Source of the DNA: Pasteuria penetrans
Lineage (GTDB): Bacteria; Bacillota; Bacilli; Thermoactinomycetales; Thermoactinomycetaceae
Reading direction: 5' to 3'
DNA length: 64,000 nucleotides
NCBI RefSeq assembly: GCF_900538055.1
Contig: NZ_UZAC03000001.1
Coordinates: 1,798,001-1,862,000, forward strand
Within the stretch, counting starts at the first letter, position 1. Each line of letters opens with the position of its first letter. Below the pieces are notes generated by a model. That model saw only the letters and a list, made by a program, of their open reading frames with translations, was not told where the DNA came from and made no database searches. A program made the translations under genes and the position numbers. Positions 28,186 to 40,435 of this stretch are shown in pieces.

Positions 28186-30003
28186 GTGAAGGATGAGAAG
28201 TCTTTATCGTTGATCCGAAATTTTTCGATCATTGCACATATCGATCATGGAAAGTCTACATTGGCCGATCGAATCTTGGAGTCCACCGGTGCCATTACGG
28301 ACCGCGAAAAGCAGGATCAGTTGTTGGATACAATGGACCTAGAGCGTGAACGGGGTATTACGATCAAACTACAGAGTGTGCGGCTCCTCTACAAGGCGCG
28401 GGATGGGAAAACTTATACTTTGCATTTGATTGATACCCCGGGCCATGTGGATTTTAGTTACGAGGTCTCACGTAGTTTGCAGGCTTGTGAGGGAGCGTTG
28501 TTGGTAGTGGATGCCGCCCAGGGTGTGGAGGCTCAAACTCTGGCAAATGTGGATCTGGCATTGGGTAGTGAGTTGGCAGTTATATCCATTATCAATAAAA
28601 TTGATCTTCCCAATGCTGATCCCGAGCGTGTGCAGTCGGAAATCGAGGAGATTGCTGGTTTATCCCCCATGACCCCCCTCCGTATATCCGCTAAGGAGGG
28701 CGTTGGTATTCGGGATGTACTAGAGAATATCGTTCATCAGATTCCCCCCCCGGAGGGGGATCCGGGGGCGCCGCTCCGCGCCTTGGTCTTCGATTCTCGT
28801 TACGATACCTACAAGGGCGTCATTGTTTCTGTGCGTGTCATCGATGGTTACATACATCCGGGTATGCAAATTCGTTGTATGGCTGCGCAAAAGGTGTTCA
28901 CAGTAACGGAGGTGGGGGTACAGACACCCCATGCGGTTTCCTTGTCCCGGTTGGGTACGGGTGAGGTGGGTTTTCTGATCGCCAATATCAAGCGTGTCAA
29001 GGATATCCGCGTGGGTGATACGATCACGGGGGAGGAAAACCCGGCGAGGGAGGCCCTACCGGGATACCGTCGTATGCCTCCCATGGTGTTTTGTGGTTTT
29101 TATCCCACTGATACGGATTCTTACGAGCTACTGCGTGAGGCGTTGGAAAAATTGGAGTTGAATGATTCCGCCCTCACCTATGAACCTGAGACATCGGTTG
29201 CCTTGGGCTTTGGTTTTCGCTGCGGTTTTTTGGGTCTTTTGCATATGGAAATCGTACAAGAACGTGTCGAGAGGGAATATAAGGTCCCCCTAATTGCCAC
29301 AGCTCCTAGTGTTGTATATAAGGTGGTTCTGAAGGATGGGGAGGAATTTTCTGTAGCCAACCCAACTGCCCTTCCACCCATGCAGAAGGTGGATCGGATC
29401 GAGGAGCCCTACGTAACTGCCTTCATACGAGTGCCCCAAGGGGGGATCGGACCCGTGCTAGAATTGTGTGAATCGCGGCGCGGTGTTTACAAGGATATCG
29501 TTTATCTCGAACGTGACCGGGTACGAATCGTTTATGAATTGCCGTTGGCGGAAATTGTTTACGATTTCTTTGATCGGCTCAAATCTCATACACGGGGGTT
29601 TGCTGTTTTTGACTATGAACCCGCGGGTTATCGTTCCTCGCAGCTTGTCAAGCTTGATATTTTGCTCAATGGCGAGTCGGTGGATGCCCTGTCCTCCATT
29701 GTGCACAGAGATCGTGCCTATGCCCGTGGTAAGGTTCTCGTGGAGCGACTGGCCCAATTGATTCCCCGACAAATGTTCGAAGTTCCTGTTCAGGCTGCCT
29801 TAGGGGGACGCGTTATAGCACGTGAAACAATTCGTGCTATGCGTAAAAATGTTTTGGCCAAGTGTTATGGTGGGGATGTTAGTAGGAAAAGGAAGTTATT
29901 GGAAAAGCAAAAGGAAGGCAAGAAACGAATGAAGGCCATCGGTAGTATTGAAATACCACAGGATGCCTTTATGGCAGTTTTGCGTCGTGGGGAGGATGAG
30001 TGA
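28186..30003 (+). CDS. lepA: Elongation factor 4 (LepA), ribosomal back-translocase
   Basis: A 605-residue translational GTPase that acts on stalled or mistranslocated ribosomes. GTG 28186 is chosen because GGAGGGAGG lies 6 nt upstream and it gives the usual N terminus [19 protein letters not shown] motifs: AHIDHGKST (P loop, about residue 15), [11 protein letters not shown] (switch), [12 protein letters not shown]. The LepA-specific C-terminal domain is complete ([46 protein letters not shown]). It heads the lepA-hemW-hrcA order conserved in Bacillales. Confidence 0.97.
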   Translation: MKDEKSLSLIRNFSIIAHIDHGKSTLADRILESTGAITDREKQDQLLDTMDLERERGITIKLQSVRLLYKARDGKTYTLHLIDTPGHVDFSYEVSRSLQACEGALLVVDAAQGVEAQTLANVDLALGSELAVISIINKIDLPNADPERVQSEIEEIAGLSPMTPLRISAKEGVGIRDVLENIVHQIPPPEGDPGAPLRALVFDSRYDTYKGVIVSVRVIDGYIHPGMQIRCMAAQKVFTVTEVGVQTPHAVSLSRLGTGEVGFLIANIKRVKDIRVGDTITGEENPAREALPGYRRMPPMVFCGFYPTDTDSYELLREALEKLELNDSALTYEPETSVALGFGFRCGFLGLLHMEIVQERVEREYKVPLIATAPSVVYKVVLKDGEEFSVANPTALPPMQKVDRIEEPYVTAFIRVPQGGIGPVLELCESRRGVYKDIVYLERDRVRIVYELPLAEIVYDFFDRLKSHTRGFAVFDYEPAGYRSSQLVKLDILLNGESVDALSSIVHRDRAYARGKVLVERLAQLIPRQMFEVPVQAALGGRVIARETIRAMRKNVLAKCYGGDVSRKRKLLEKQKEGKKRMKAIGSIEIPQDAFMAVLRRGEDE

Positions 30004-30060
30004 TTAGAGGGCTCCCTTTGTAGAATGATTTGGGTTTTTTCCGGGGACTTAGGGATATTT

Positions 30061-30192
30061 ATGAAGAGGGGACGGGTATGGGGCGTGAACGTATTGTCTA
30101 TTCCCCTTGATCTAGGGATGTGGGGGTTGTTTTTCGTTGGTCTGGTATGTGGATTTGCTGTATGTAGTAGTACGGAGGGGTGTTCACGGTAA
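30061..30192 (+). CDS. Possible 43-residue membrane peptide
   Basis: ATG 30061 follows AGGGAT at 4-5 nt. The product has one hydrophobic segment (MWGLFFVGLVCGFAVC, residues ~20-35). It is the only open frame with a ribosome site in the lepA-hemW gap. No family is recognised. Confidence 0.25.
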   Translation: MKRGRVWGVNVLSIPLDLGMWGLFFVGLVCGFAVCSSTEGCSR

Positions 30193-30342
30193 CGGGGCTT
30201 GAACCCTCATGTAGTTTCCTTTTGTCCCTTGTCTAGGATATTTTTCCATCCGTGCGTACGATGTTCCATGATCCCCATTCTACCCGTTTGGGAATTCAGG
30301 TCGAGGATTGTTTTGGATACAAGGGTTGGGGGAGTGTTTTTC

Positions 30343-31518
30343 GTGCCAGTTTCTATACCGACGCCCACGGCCCTCTATGTCCACATACCTTTCTGTCCTA
30401 AAAAATGTCATTATTGCGATTTTGTTGCTTTCCGTCCACACTCGGGTTTAGATCAGGAGGATTACGTAGAGGCACTCTTGCGGGAGGCAGCCCTCGTACG
30501 CCAGATTTGTCCCCCCCGACCTCTGAAAACCCTCTTCTTCGGGGGTGGAACGCCAACCCTATTGACACCTAAACAGCTTTTGCGTTTGGGGGAGGGTTTA
30601 TTGGGTTTCTTTCCCCTCTCAGGGGGAGATTCGGAATGGACGGTGGAGGGGAATCCTGAGACGCTTGTTACGGCGGAAGGGGGGGAACGTTTACGGATTT
30701 TGCGTTCCCTAGGTGTGAATCGTATCAGTCTGGGGGCACAGGCTTTTACAGATTCATTGTTGAAGAAGTTGGGACGCATTCACGGGGTGGAAACCATTTT
30801 ACGGGCGGTGGAGGGGGTTTGTCGTGCGGGTTTCCATAATTTTTCCCTGGATCTCATGTTTGGTTTGCCGGGACAGACTTGTGACCAGTGGAAGGACACT
30901 CTCCGTCAGGCTCTGTCCCTGGAACCTAAGCATTTCTCCTGTTATCATCTGGGTGTGGAAAAGGGGACGCGCTTTCATCATCTGCAACAACAGGGTTGTT
31001 TGTCCCTGCCGGACGATGATGATATTTATGAGATGTATCAGTTCGTGAGGAGACAGTTATCGGACCAGGGATACATACACTATGAGGTTAGTAATTTTTG
31101 TCTGCCGGGATATGAGTGCCGGCACAATGTCACTTATTGGGAAAATCGGGAATATTATGCACTAGGAACGGGTGCTGCTGGTTACGTGGGAGGGAAAAGA
31201 ACCATGAATACGGGCCAGTTACGTACCTATATCGAAAAGGTGGCAAAGGGTGCTCGTCCCCTCGTAGAGGAACGCCAGGAGCCCCTTCAGGAGACCATGG
31301 AAAATTTTTTTATTATGGGTCTACGCCTAGCACGAGGTGTGAGTATTGCTGATTTTTTCCGTCGCTATGGTCGGGATCCGGACGAGGTTTTTTCCGGTTT
31401 GCGGCAGCGACTCGTGGGGCAAGGTTTGCTTACGGTAGAGGGGGATCGGTGGCAGCTTACGGAGAAGGGTTTATTACAGGGAAATACTGTGTTTTCTGGT
31501 TTCCTGGGGGTGAGGTGA
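30343..31518 (+). CDS. hemW: Radical SAM heme chaperone HemW
   Basis: A 391-residue protein that transfers heme to target proteins; it is often misnamed coproporphyrinogen oxidase HemN. GTG 30343 has GGGGGAG 8 nt upstream and gives the typical start PTALYVHIPFC. The radical SAM motif CPKKCHYC is at about residue 18, followed by FFGGGTPTLL and the SAM-binding EGNPETL. LDLMFGLPGQT and the C-terminal HemN domain (FFIMGLRLARGVS) are complete. It lies between lepA and hrcA as in Bacillus. Confidence 0.93.
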   Translation: MPVSIPTPTALYVHIPFCPKKCHYCDFVAFRPHSGLDQEDYVEALLREAALVRQICPPRPLKTLFFGGGTPTLLTPKQLLRLGEGLLGFFPLSGGDSEWTVEGNPETLVTAEGGERLRILRSLGVNRISLGAQAFTDSLLKKLGRIHGVETILRAVEGVCRAGFHNFSLDLMFGLPGQTCDQWKDTLRQALSLEPKHFSCYHLGVEKGTRFHHLQQQGCLSLPDDDDIYEMYQFVRRQLSDQGYIHYEVSNFCLPGYECRHNVTYWENREYYALGTGAAGYVGGKRTMNTGQLRTYIEKVAKGARPLVEERQEPLQETMENFFIMGLRLARGVSIADFFRRYGRDPDEVFSGLRQRLVGQGLLTVEGDRWQLTEKGLLQGNTVFSGFLGVR

Positions 31519-31521
31519 ATA

Positions 31522-31592
31522 TTGACAGTATGCAAAAGGCTCTGGTAGCATTATAGGGGAGTTGTTTAGCACTCTCGATGGATGAGTGCCAA
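31522..31592 (+). promoter_or_regulatory. Sigma-A promoter and CIRCE operator of the hrcA operon
   Basis: TTGACA (31522-31527) and TAGCAT (31546-31551), 18 nt apart, form a housekeeping promoter. CIRCE follows: TTAGCACTC (31566-31574), 9 nt, GAGTGCCAA (31584-31592), one base off the perfect inverted repeat. HrcA bound here would block initiation, giving heat-induced expression of hrcA-grpE-dnaK-dnaJ. Confidence 0.9.
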
Positions 31593-31611
31593 CGGATGTG
31601 GGGTGAGGCGG

Positions 31612-32643
31612 ATGTTAGCAGATCGGCAGAGGCGTATCCTGTGGTCTGTTGTGGATGCCTATGTGGCATCCGCTGAGCCTGTGGGTTCGCGCGTGATAGC
31701 GGAGCATCCGGACGTGGGCGTAAGCGCAGCTACGGTACGTAATGAGATGGCCGATTTAGAAACCAAGGGTTTTTTGAAACAACCCCATGCGTCGGCGGGG
31801 CGTATTCCCTCCCAGAAGGGATATCGATTCTACGTAGATCATTTACCACGGTCCCGGTGTTGGACGCGACGTGATATTTGTGCCCTACGGGAGGAATGTT
31901 TTGCTTCTTCGCACCCTATGGAGACCGTTTTTAAGCACGCGACTTCCATCCTTTCCCGGTTGACGCAGTGTGTTACGGTTCTTCTGGGACCCGGTTACCG
32001 TGAGAGCCGCCTGTTGCATCTTCAGTTGATTCCTTTATCGGAGCAGGGGGTCCTTGCAATTCTTGTTACAGATCGGGGTCATGTTTATCGGCAGCAGGTT
32101 ATGGTTTCTGAGGATGTTGGTTTGCCGATGCTTGAGAAGTTAGTTGATTTTCTCAACGATCGCCTTCGCGGTGTATCATTGGATTCGCTCTGCCCTACGG
32201 CTGTGCAGAGGTTGGGTGAGGAGTTTACACACAAGGCGGCCCCGATGGGTCCTGTTGCTGAGTGGATGGAGAAGATTCTTAGGCTGGTGGATATGGACGG
32301 GGATCATTTGTACGCCAGCGGAACCACTCAGGTGTTGATGCAGCCAGAATTTCGCGATAGAGAGCAGGTGCGCGCCCTGTTGGATCTCATGGAGGAGGAC
32401 CGGCGGGTTGCGAAATTGTTGGCTCCCCCACAGCAGGGTGTTCACGTTCGGATTGGCTATGAAAATGAGTGGGAGGGTGTGCAGAATCTGAGCGTGATTA
32501 CCGCTTCCTACCAGGTTGGCGGTGAACCGATGGGGGTGATCGGTGTGATCGGTCCGATGCGGATGGATTACGGTCGCGTGATAGGGTTATTGGATTTTTG
32601 GGCCAAGGGTGTTTCCCACTGGTTGCATCGCTTTTATGAGTAG
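31612..32643 (+). CDS. hrcA: Heat-inducible transcription repressor HrcA
   Basis: A 343-residue repressor of class I heat-shock genes that binds CIRCE and is kept active by GroE. ATG 31612 is preferred over 31582, which lies inside the CIRCE element; GTGAGGCGG precedes it. The N-terminal winged helix reads RQRRILWSVVDAYVASAEPVGSRVIAE, then SAATVRNEMADLETKGFL and HASAGRIPSQKGYRFYVDHL (residues 5-85), typical of the family. The C-terminal GAF-like domain ends with a conserved PMGVIGVIGPMRMDYGRV. It is the first gene of the operon and so is autoregulated. Confidence 0.96.
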   Translation: MLADRQRRILWSVVDAYVASAEPVGSRVIAEHPDVGVSAATVRNEMADLETKGFLKQPHASAGRIPSQKGYRFYVDHLPRSRCWTRRDICALREECFASSHPMETVFKHATSILSRLTQCVTVLLGPGYRESRLLHLQLIPLSEQGVLAILVTDRGHVYRQQVMVSEDVGLPMLEKLVDFLNDRLRGVSLDSLCPTAVQRLGEEFTHKAAPMGPVAEWMEKILRLVDMDGDHLYASGTTQVLMQPEFRDREQVRALLDLMEEDRRVAKLLAPPQQGVHVRIGYENEWEGVQNLSVITASYQVGGEPMGVIGVIGPMRMDYGRVIGLLDFWAKGVSHWLHRFYE

Positions 32644-32654
32644 GGGGGAAGGTT

Positions 32655-33305
32655 TTGCGGGAGCGTAATCATACAAAGGATTTAGAAATGTTACAGAGAG
32701 ATGCAAGTGGGCGGGAGAAGGATCCCCGTTCCCGGTACGAGGGCCGTTCCCGGTACGAGGGTGAAGTATGTGGTGAGGGGGAACAGGGATCTTCCTCATC
32801 CGAGGATATTGAATCTGGGGAAGGTGGGGAGGGGAAAGAATCGGCGGAGGATCTCGTGGCGCTGGTGGAACGTTTCCGCGAGGAGTCGGAGAGGTGGCAT
32901 GATCGTTATGCGCGTGTTCTCGCGGATATGGAAAATGTTCGGCGTCGTGCCCGGCGTGACAATGAGGAAGCGGTCCGGATTGCTCAGCAGGAAATCATCT
33001 CGAACATGTTGCCCATTCTCGATAGTTTTGATCTCGCTTTAGGTACGCGGGGAGACAAGGGACTGCGTGAAGGGGTGGCTATGGTACAACGACAATTTTT
33101 GGATATGTTGGAGCGGGCGGGTTTAGAATCTATTCGTACGCAGGTGGGCACCGCTTTTGATCCCCATAAGCATAATGCCATAGGTCATGTGAAGGATGGC
33201 TCGGGAGAGCCTGGTACCGTAGCACGTGAGATGCAGCGAGGCTATGAATTTCGTGGGCGGGTCTTACGGCCATCCACAGTGTATCTCCACGCCGAGGAGG
33301 ATTGA
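32655..33305 (+). CDS. grpE: Nucleotide exchange factor GrpE
   Basis: A 216-residue co-chaperone that releases ADP from DnaK. The N terminus (residues 1-60) is disordered and rich in Gly, Glu and Arg, with a repeated RSRYEG. The coiled coil (LVALVERFREESERWHDRYARVLADMEN... in parts) and the conserved MLPILDSFDLAL, then FDPHKHNAIG and the final beta domain (YEFRGRVLRPSTVYL) are complete. TTG 32655 follows GGGGGGAAGG; an ATG at 32688 with AAAGGA 7 nt upstream is an equally good start. The gap to hrcA is 11 nt. Confidence 0.95.
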   Translation: MRERNHTKDLEMLQRDASGREKDPRSRYEGRSRYEGEVCGEGEQGSSSSEDIESGEGGEGKESAEDLVALVERFREESERWHDRYARVLADMENVRRRARRDNEEAVRIAQQEIISNMLPILDSFDLALGTRGDKGLREGVAMVQRQFLDMLERAGLESIRTQVGTAFDPHKHNAIGHVKDGSGEPGTVAREMQRGYEFRGRVLRPSTVYLHAEED

Positions 33306-33421
33306 GCTATCATTCATAGATTTTTCCTTGGTGAAAGGGTTGGATGTTACGTGTGGGCGTCCCGTGCATAGAAGTATTGGGTAGATGTACACACAAAGAA
33401 ATAGGGAGGTGGGGTTCTTGA

Positions 33422-35308
<1,887 letters not shown>

Positions 35309-35334
35309 TAAAAGGAAGAGGGATGGGAAGGAGT

Positions 35335-35376
35335 GGGTGTGTTTATGCCTACGCATACCCTTTCCCTTTTCTTTTT
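35335..35376 (+). terminator. Hairpin between dnaK and dnaJ
   Basis: GGGTGTGT pairs with GCATACCC (two wobbles) around an 8-nt loop, followed by a T-rich tract. It may end part of the transcription, or protect the dnaK RNA 3' end so that dnaJ is expressed at a lower level. Confidence 0.45.
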
Positions 35377-35435
35377 GGGGAATATTATAGTTGGAGGAGA
35401 GGTCCCGCAAGTAGTAGGGGGGAGAGTGAGGCGAG

Positions 35436-36578
35436 TTGGGCCAGCAACGTGACTATTATGAAATTTTAGGCGTCGGACGTGGCGCCTCAGGGGCAGAGAT
35501 CCGTAAGGCTTACCGCGAATTGGCTCGTCGCCACCATCCCGATGTCAGTTCAGATTCACAGGCGGAAGAGAAGTTCAAGGAAATTCAAGAAGCTTATGAA
35601 GTTTTGAATGATCCGCAAAAGAAGGCATATTATGACCAGCATGGACGCACAACGGGTCATGCTGCTGGTGGTGGTTCCTCTGGGTTCTCCGGTTTTGGAC
35701 AGCATCAGCAGGATTTTGGTTTTGGTGACATTTTCGACATTTTCTTCGGGGGTGCTGGTGGACGGCGTGGCGCCTCCCAGGCTCCCCACAAGGGAAATGA
35801 TTTGGAATATCGTTTGAAGATCGATTTTCGGGATGCGGTTTTTGGGAAATCTGTCGATATTTTGATTCCGCGTTCGGAGACTTGTACTACCTGCAAAGGT
35901 TCAGGTTCAGCTCCCGGTTCAAGCCCTTTGGTTTGTAAGGTATGTGAGGGCACAGGACAGGCGGAGAGTGTCCATAATACGCCCTTTGGTCGTATTGTCA
36001 ATCGACGTGTTTGTCATACTTGTGGCGGGTCCGGGAAGATGATCACTAAACCCTGCCCCACTTGTCGCGGTGATAAGATCGTGCGGCGTCGTAAAAAAAT
36101 CAATGTAAAGATTCCGGCAGGTATCCACGAGCGGGCACAGTTGCGGATTTCCAGGGAGGGAGAAGCTGGGGGTAATGGGGGTCCCCCCGGGGATCTGTAT
36201 ATTTCAGTAGAGGTTCTTCCCGATCCCTATTTCCAAAGGGATGGGGATGATATTGTTTGTGAATTACCCATTTCATTCTCGCAAGCTGCTTTGGGGGATG
36301 AGGTGACGGTCCCTACGCTGGACGGGAAAGCAAAGTTGCGTGTCCCTCCTGGTACCCAGCCTGGAACGGAGTTACGTTTGGTAGGCAAAGGCGTTCCTAG
36401 ATTGCATGGTTCGGGTTCCGGGGATATGCGGGTTAAAATGCATGTTGTGGTACCCTTGAAGTTAACCGAAGAACAGAAACAGGCGTTGCGTACTTTTCAT
36501 CAATTGTGTGGCGAAGAAGTTCAGGAGCAGCACGCTAATTTCTTCGACCGTGTGCGTCGCGCTTTTCGGGGGGAGTAG
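35436..36578 (+). CDS. dnaJ: Chaperone DnaJ (Hsp40)
   Basis: A 380-residue type I J protein that delivers substrates to DnaK and stimulates its ATPase. J domain: [13 protein letters not shown], then [10 protein letters not shown] with the HPD triad (about residues 6-70). A Gly/Phe-rich linker follows. The zinc-finger domain has all four motifs: [24 protein letters not shown] and CPTCRGDK. The C-terminal domain is complete. The start is TTG 35436 with GTGAGG upstream. Confidence 0.97.
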   Translation: MGQQRDYYEILGVGRGASGAEIRKAYRELARRHHPDVSSDSQAEEKFKEIQEAYEVLNDPQKKAYYDQHGRTTGHAAGGGSSGFSGFGQHQQDFGFGDIFDIFFGGAGGRRGASQAPHKGNDLEYRLKIDFRDAVFGKSVDILIPRSETCTTCKGSGSAPGSSPLVCKVCEGTGQAESVHNTPFGRIVNRRVCHTCGGSGKMITKPCPTCRGDKIVRRRKKINVKIPAGIHERAQLRISREGEAGGNGGPPGDLYISVEVLPDPYFQRDGDDIVCELPISFSQAALGDEVTVPTLDGKAKLRVPPGTQPGTELRLVGKGVPRLHGSGSGDMRVKMHVVVPLKLTEEQKQALRTFHQLCGEEVQEQHANFFDRVRRAFRGE

Positions 36579-36586
36579 GGAGGAAA

Positions 36587-37224
36587 GTGCAGTGTTTTGT
36601 TGCTCCCTGTCCGGTACAGAATGGTTATGTCCTGATTGATGGGGCTCGTCGGCTCCATCACATAGGCACGGTGTTACGTGGGTGTTTGGGGGACCGTTTG
36701 CTTTTGTGCCCTTGGGAGGGGGGGATGGAAGCAGCGGTACAGTTTTTTTATGTGGCGCGGGGATTGTGGTCATGGACCAGCATCCCATAAAAGCTAAGAG
36801 GATTGGGCTGTGTTCTGAGCTCGAGGGGTTTAGGTCGGGGTGGAATGACCTGGTTGACGAAGCAGGTAAAGTGGAATGGATTCTACAGAAGGGGACCGAT
36901 CTGGGGTCGTCTGCTTTTTCTATGTTTCATGCGGAGGGGTGTCCCCGTGGGGGATTTACTTTCCCGGGCGGACGAATTAGGATCCGTAGGATGTTATTGG
37001 CCCATATACTGTTGGCGGGGGGGTTCCTTACAAAAGGAATCAAGAAAATCCCCTCGAGAGGGGGTCTTACTGGGGGTCCAGAGGGGGGATTTACGGAGCG
37101 TGGGAATTCGGATGGTTTCACAAATATGGATGAGGGTCGGATTGCAACTATAGGGTCCCGTGTTTTGTGTGCGGAGATAGCAGCATTGGTATTGCTTACC
37201 CTGGTTATGTATAGTAAGGGTTAG
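36587..37224 (+). pseudogene. rsmE: 16S rRNA m3U1498 methyltransferase RsmE, frameshifted
   Basis: GTG 36587, 6 nt after GGGAGG, opens the RsmE N-terminal PUA-like part (RRLHHIGTVLRGCLGDRLLL), which stops at 36790. The SPOUT domain continues in another frame: GKVEWILQKGTDLGSSAF, then GGPEGGFTERG and IGSRVLCAEIAALVLLTL, the SAM-binding knot, ending at 37224. At least one frameshift (about 36770-36830) and a poorly conserved middle make it a pseudogene, unless the base calls are wrong. The position between dnaJ and mtaB is as in Bacillus. Confidence 0.75.
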
Positions 37225-37240
37225 TTGGGGGAGATGACGG

Positions 37241-38575
37241 GTGCTCAAGATAGCCTTTCATACACTGGGTTGCAAGGTGAATTCTTACGAAACAGAGGCG
37301 ATTTGGTCCTTGTTTGCTAAAAAAGGTTACCAGCGTGTGCCTTTTTCGGAGTTGGCCGATGTTTACGTTATTCAAACTTGCACGGTTACCAATATGGGTG
37401 ATCAAAAGAGCCGACAGTCGATTCGTAAGGCCATCCGCACCAATCCAGCGGCCGTTGTGGCGGTAACGGGTTGTTATTCGCAAACATCGCCGCAGGAAGT
37501 AGCTGCTATTCCCGGTGTTGACATTGTAGTGGGTACGCAGGGTCGTGAGCGGTTGGTGGAGTTAGTGGAGAAAGTACGTGGGACGCGCGGGCAAATTGTA
37601 GAGGTGGGGAATATTCGTAAGCAGCGTTCCCTAGAGGCCTTGCCTGTGCCCACTTTTTCTGGAAAGACGCGGGCCTTTCTGAAAATCCAAGACGGTTGTG
37701 ATTTGTGTTGTACGTATTGCATTATCCCTTGGGCAAAGGGACCCTCGCGTAGCCAAGCACCAGAAAGGGTGGTGGCGGAGGCCCGAGAATTGGTGGATCA
37801 GGGGTATCGGGAAATTGTGTTGACAGGTATTCATACAGGGGGATATGGGGATGATTTGCAGGATTACGGCCTGTTCGATCTATTACGGGATTTATCCGCG
37901 TTGCGGGGGTTGGCCCGTCTGCGGGTTAGTTCGATTGAGATGAATCAGGTTACCCCCCGGATTATCGATATGTTGAAGGGGAACCGCATCTTTTGCCGGC
38001 ATTTGCATATTCCTGTCCAGTCGGGTCATGATGATATCCTGCGAAGGATGCGTCGTCGGTATACAGTGACCGCTTATCGGAAGAAGATAGAGGATTTGTA
38101 TGTGGCGATTCCCGGACTGGCCCTGACAACAGATGTCATTGTCGGTTTTCCAGGGGAAACGGATGAGCACTTTGAGGATACGTACCGTTTATTGAAGGAT
38201 TTATCTTTTACGCGTTTGCATGTTTTCCCCTATTCTATGCGTCAGAAAACGCCCGCGGCTCGCATGGATCAGCAAGTGGATAGTATGGTGAAGAGGGAAC
38301 GTGTGCAGGCGCTATTAGAACTCTCGCAGGAATTATCCCTAACCTATGCGAAACGTTGTGTTGGTGAGGTACATACGGTAATTCCTGAACAGCGACGTAA
38401 GGGTGAGCATCTGATGGGTTATACCGATACCTATTTGCAGGTGGATTTCCCAGCTCATTCTGAATTAGTGGGTCGGCTTTGTCGTGTCCGAATCGATCGG
38501 GCGGATGCTGTCTGTAGTACGGGTACCCTGGTGAGAGTGTTGGAAGATGACTGCGGTTCTCGTTCATTAGCTTGA
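37241..38575 (+). CDS. mtaB: tRNA t6A37 methylthiotransferase MtaB
   Basis: A 444-residue radical SAM enzyme that converts t6A to ms2t6A at position 37 of tRNAs reading ANN codons. The N-terminal cluster cysteines are in TLGCKVN, TCTVTN and GCYSQ. The radical SAM motif is CDLCCTYC (C-x3-C-x2-C, about residue 150), with IVLTGIHTGGYG and VGFPGETDEHF following, and a C-terminal TRAM domain. GTG 37241 has GGGGGAG 7 nt upstream. It is the last gene of the conserved block. Confidence 0.95.
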   Translation: MLKIAFHTLGCKVNSYETEAIWSLFAKKGYQRVPFSELADVYVIQTCTVTNMGDQKSRQSIRKAIRTNPAAVVAVTGCYSQTSPQEVAAIPGVDIVVGTQGRERLVELVEKVRGTRGQIVEVGNIRKQRSLEALPVPTFSGKTRAFLKIQDGCDLCCTYCIIPWAKGPSRSQAPERVVAEARELVDQGYREIVLTGIHTGGYGDDLQDYGLFDLLRDLSALRGLARLRVSSIEMNQVTPRIIDMLKGNRIFCRHLHIPVQSGHDDILRRMRRRYTVTAYRKKIEDLYVAIPGLALTTDVIVGFPGETDEHFEDTYRLLKDLSFTRLHVFPYSMRQKTPAARMDQQVDSMVKRERVQALLELSQELSLTYAKRCVGEVHTVIPEQRRKGEHLMGYTDTYLQVDFPAHSELVGRLCRVRIDRADAVCSTGTLVRVLEDDCGSRSLA

Positions 38576-39067
38576 GATCATCCAGAGGCAAATAGGCGGG
38601 ATGTAAGGGGAGCGTCCCGTTGTAGATGTGAATTTTTGGACAAGGCGGTTTTCGGGGGAGGGCTCGGTTGTATTCTGAATCTAGCGTTGCTTCCTCACGG
38701 AACCCTTTCTTGTCCCTTTTGTGGGACCTTATGGTTCATTTCAAGATGTATTCTTTTATTAGTGGTTTCACTTTGATGCGCAATAAAATATAAATTGTCC
38801 CTAGTTATCCTGTGTATCCCTTCCCCCTGTCGTTTCCCTCGGCATGGATCATTCCTTGGGGCAGGGGGACCAAGTCATCCCCCTACTTTTGTTCCACCAT
38901 GGCAAAGTGGTAGTTAAGAATAAATAAGATAATTATTTATTTATAAATAAGTGATTAAGTAATGAAAATTGTCCAATAGGACTCCAAATAGCAGCATCCT
39001 GTTGTAGGGTGGTGAATCCCCGAACAAGGTTCTCAGGGGTCTTTTCGGCGGCATCCGAACGGATGTG
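38576..39067. other. Intergenic with a diverged IS256-like end
   Basis: No gene is seen. Bases 38991-39066 (GCAGCATCCTGTTGTAGGG...CCCCGAACAAGG) resemble the left end of the element at 5697, without a transposase. Confidence 0.45.
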
Positions 39068-39824
39068 GGATCTTGGCCGCATATCGGACCTGAGGGTTCA
39101 GTCTAGGGAGTGGGGATGGGCAACTCACCCTCTATCAGTGAATAAGGGGTTGTCGATATGAAAACAAAACTAAATTTCCCGAGGCCCCCTTTTTCGGACG
39201 AAGTGAAAATCATGAAAATAGAGAAATTAGGAACCACAGAATTAGATATAAAATGAGTTATATCCTAGAGTCCATTGCCAACTGTCCATTCCCGGGGATC
39301 AGGTATTCCTGTGAGGATTCGGGAAACCTGGGACCCTCACCTAACTCATCCTTACAATCCAGAATTAGGAAAAAACCACCCAAGGATATTTCAGGTCCGA
39401 AGTTTGGCCAAGATCCGGAAAGAACTGTGCCACCAAGCTTGACTTTCGCCAACGTTTTGGGGTTAGGATTTGGAGGAACTATGAAAACCTTGCTATCGTA
39501 TGTCGCAATAGCCACCTGGAAAACGATCAGGAGGTAAATTTCCGGAATGTTTCATAAGATTAATATAGTGTTTAATAAACATAAAATAAGATAAAAATTC
39601 ATTCAATAATTTTGTATACATAATAGAAAAAAGCACATACTTTTGTTTCTATTTATTTTATAAATTAATAGAGATAGATGCTCTTCGGCATGGGCTCGTG
39701 TACAATAAACTGAATAAACAAACTAATTATGGGGAAAAGTGGGCCCCACCTAATTCATCCTTAAAATTCAGAGTAAAAAAAAACCGCCCAAGGATATTCC
39801 GGGTCCGAAGTTTGGCCAAGAGCC
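39068..39824 (+). mobile_element. Internally deleted ISL3 element (MITE-like)
   Basis: 757 bp bounded by inverted repeats GGATCTTGGCC (39068) and, on the minus strand, GGCTCTTGGCC (39824). Inside are the first ~45 codons of the ISL3 transposase (from about 39213) and its last ~35 codons (FRQRFGVRIWRNYENLAIV-like, to 39535). An extra copy of the right-end sequence lies at 39330-39412 between them. It cannot make a transposase but could be moved in trans. Confidence 0.75.
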
Positions 39825-40435
39825 GTTATTTTTATGAATTCGCAAAAGCCCACTTTCCATTTTTATTCGAACCTTAGGAAACAATTGTGAACCTTTTTAA
39901 CAGCACCAGCACCAGTTCATAGCAAAATTCCTGTATTTATTCTAAATCCAAATGGCGAAAGTATTATCAGAGGGAGACAATCTTAATGGCCCCATTCTTT
40001 TCCACCTAGTTCGTGGAAATTACCGGAAATAACCTAGGTTTGATTGATGGTTAAGATCCAAGACTCCTAAAGGGATCGTAGGACAGAAAAACTAGCTAGG
40101 CTTGAGTGGAAAAGGCCTATCGTGGGGTCAAGGAAAAAACCGGAACAGGTAGGGGGAAAATAAGTTACCTAATCACGATCCTGATTAGGCGCGATCCCAA
40201 TGGTCCATGATGGGAGAAAACAGGACCGATGGGAATGGGGGAATGGGGGTTTGTCCCCAGGCCTTTGACATTCATCATAAAAAAATGATATTTTATCCCA
40301 GGTCCTTCTGGTTCCGTAGCCACTACTACGGTCCGGAAGGGATAGTATCGGCGTGACATGTGTACTCAATATACAACGGTGGGCTGAAGGATATTTGCAT
40401 CTCCATAATTATATTGAAAGGGTGATTATAAATAA
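39825..40435. other. Intergenic with hairpins
   Basis: It begins with the inverted partner of 25525-25622. CCTAATCA/TGATTAGG form a perfect 8-bp hairpin at 40168-40189, and a longer imperfect hairpin (CCGTAG/CTACGG core) lies near 40301-40340. No gene is seen. Confidence 0.45.
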
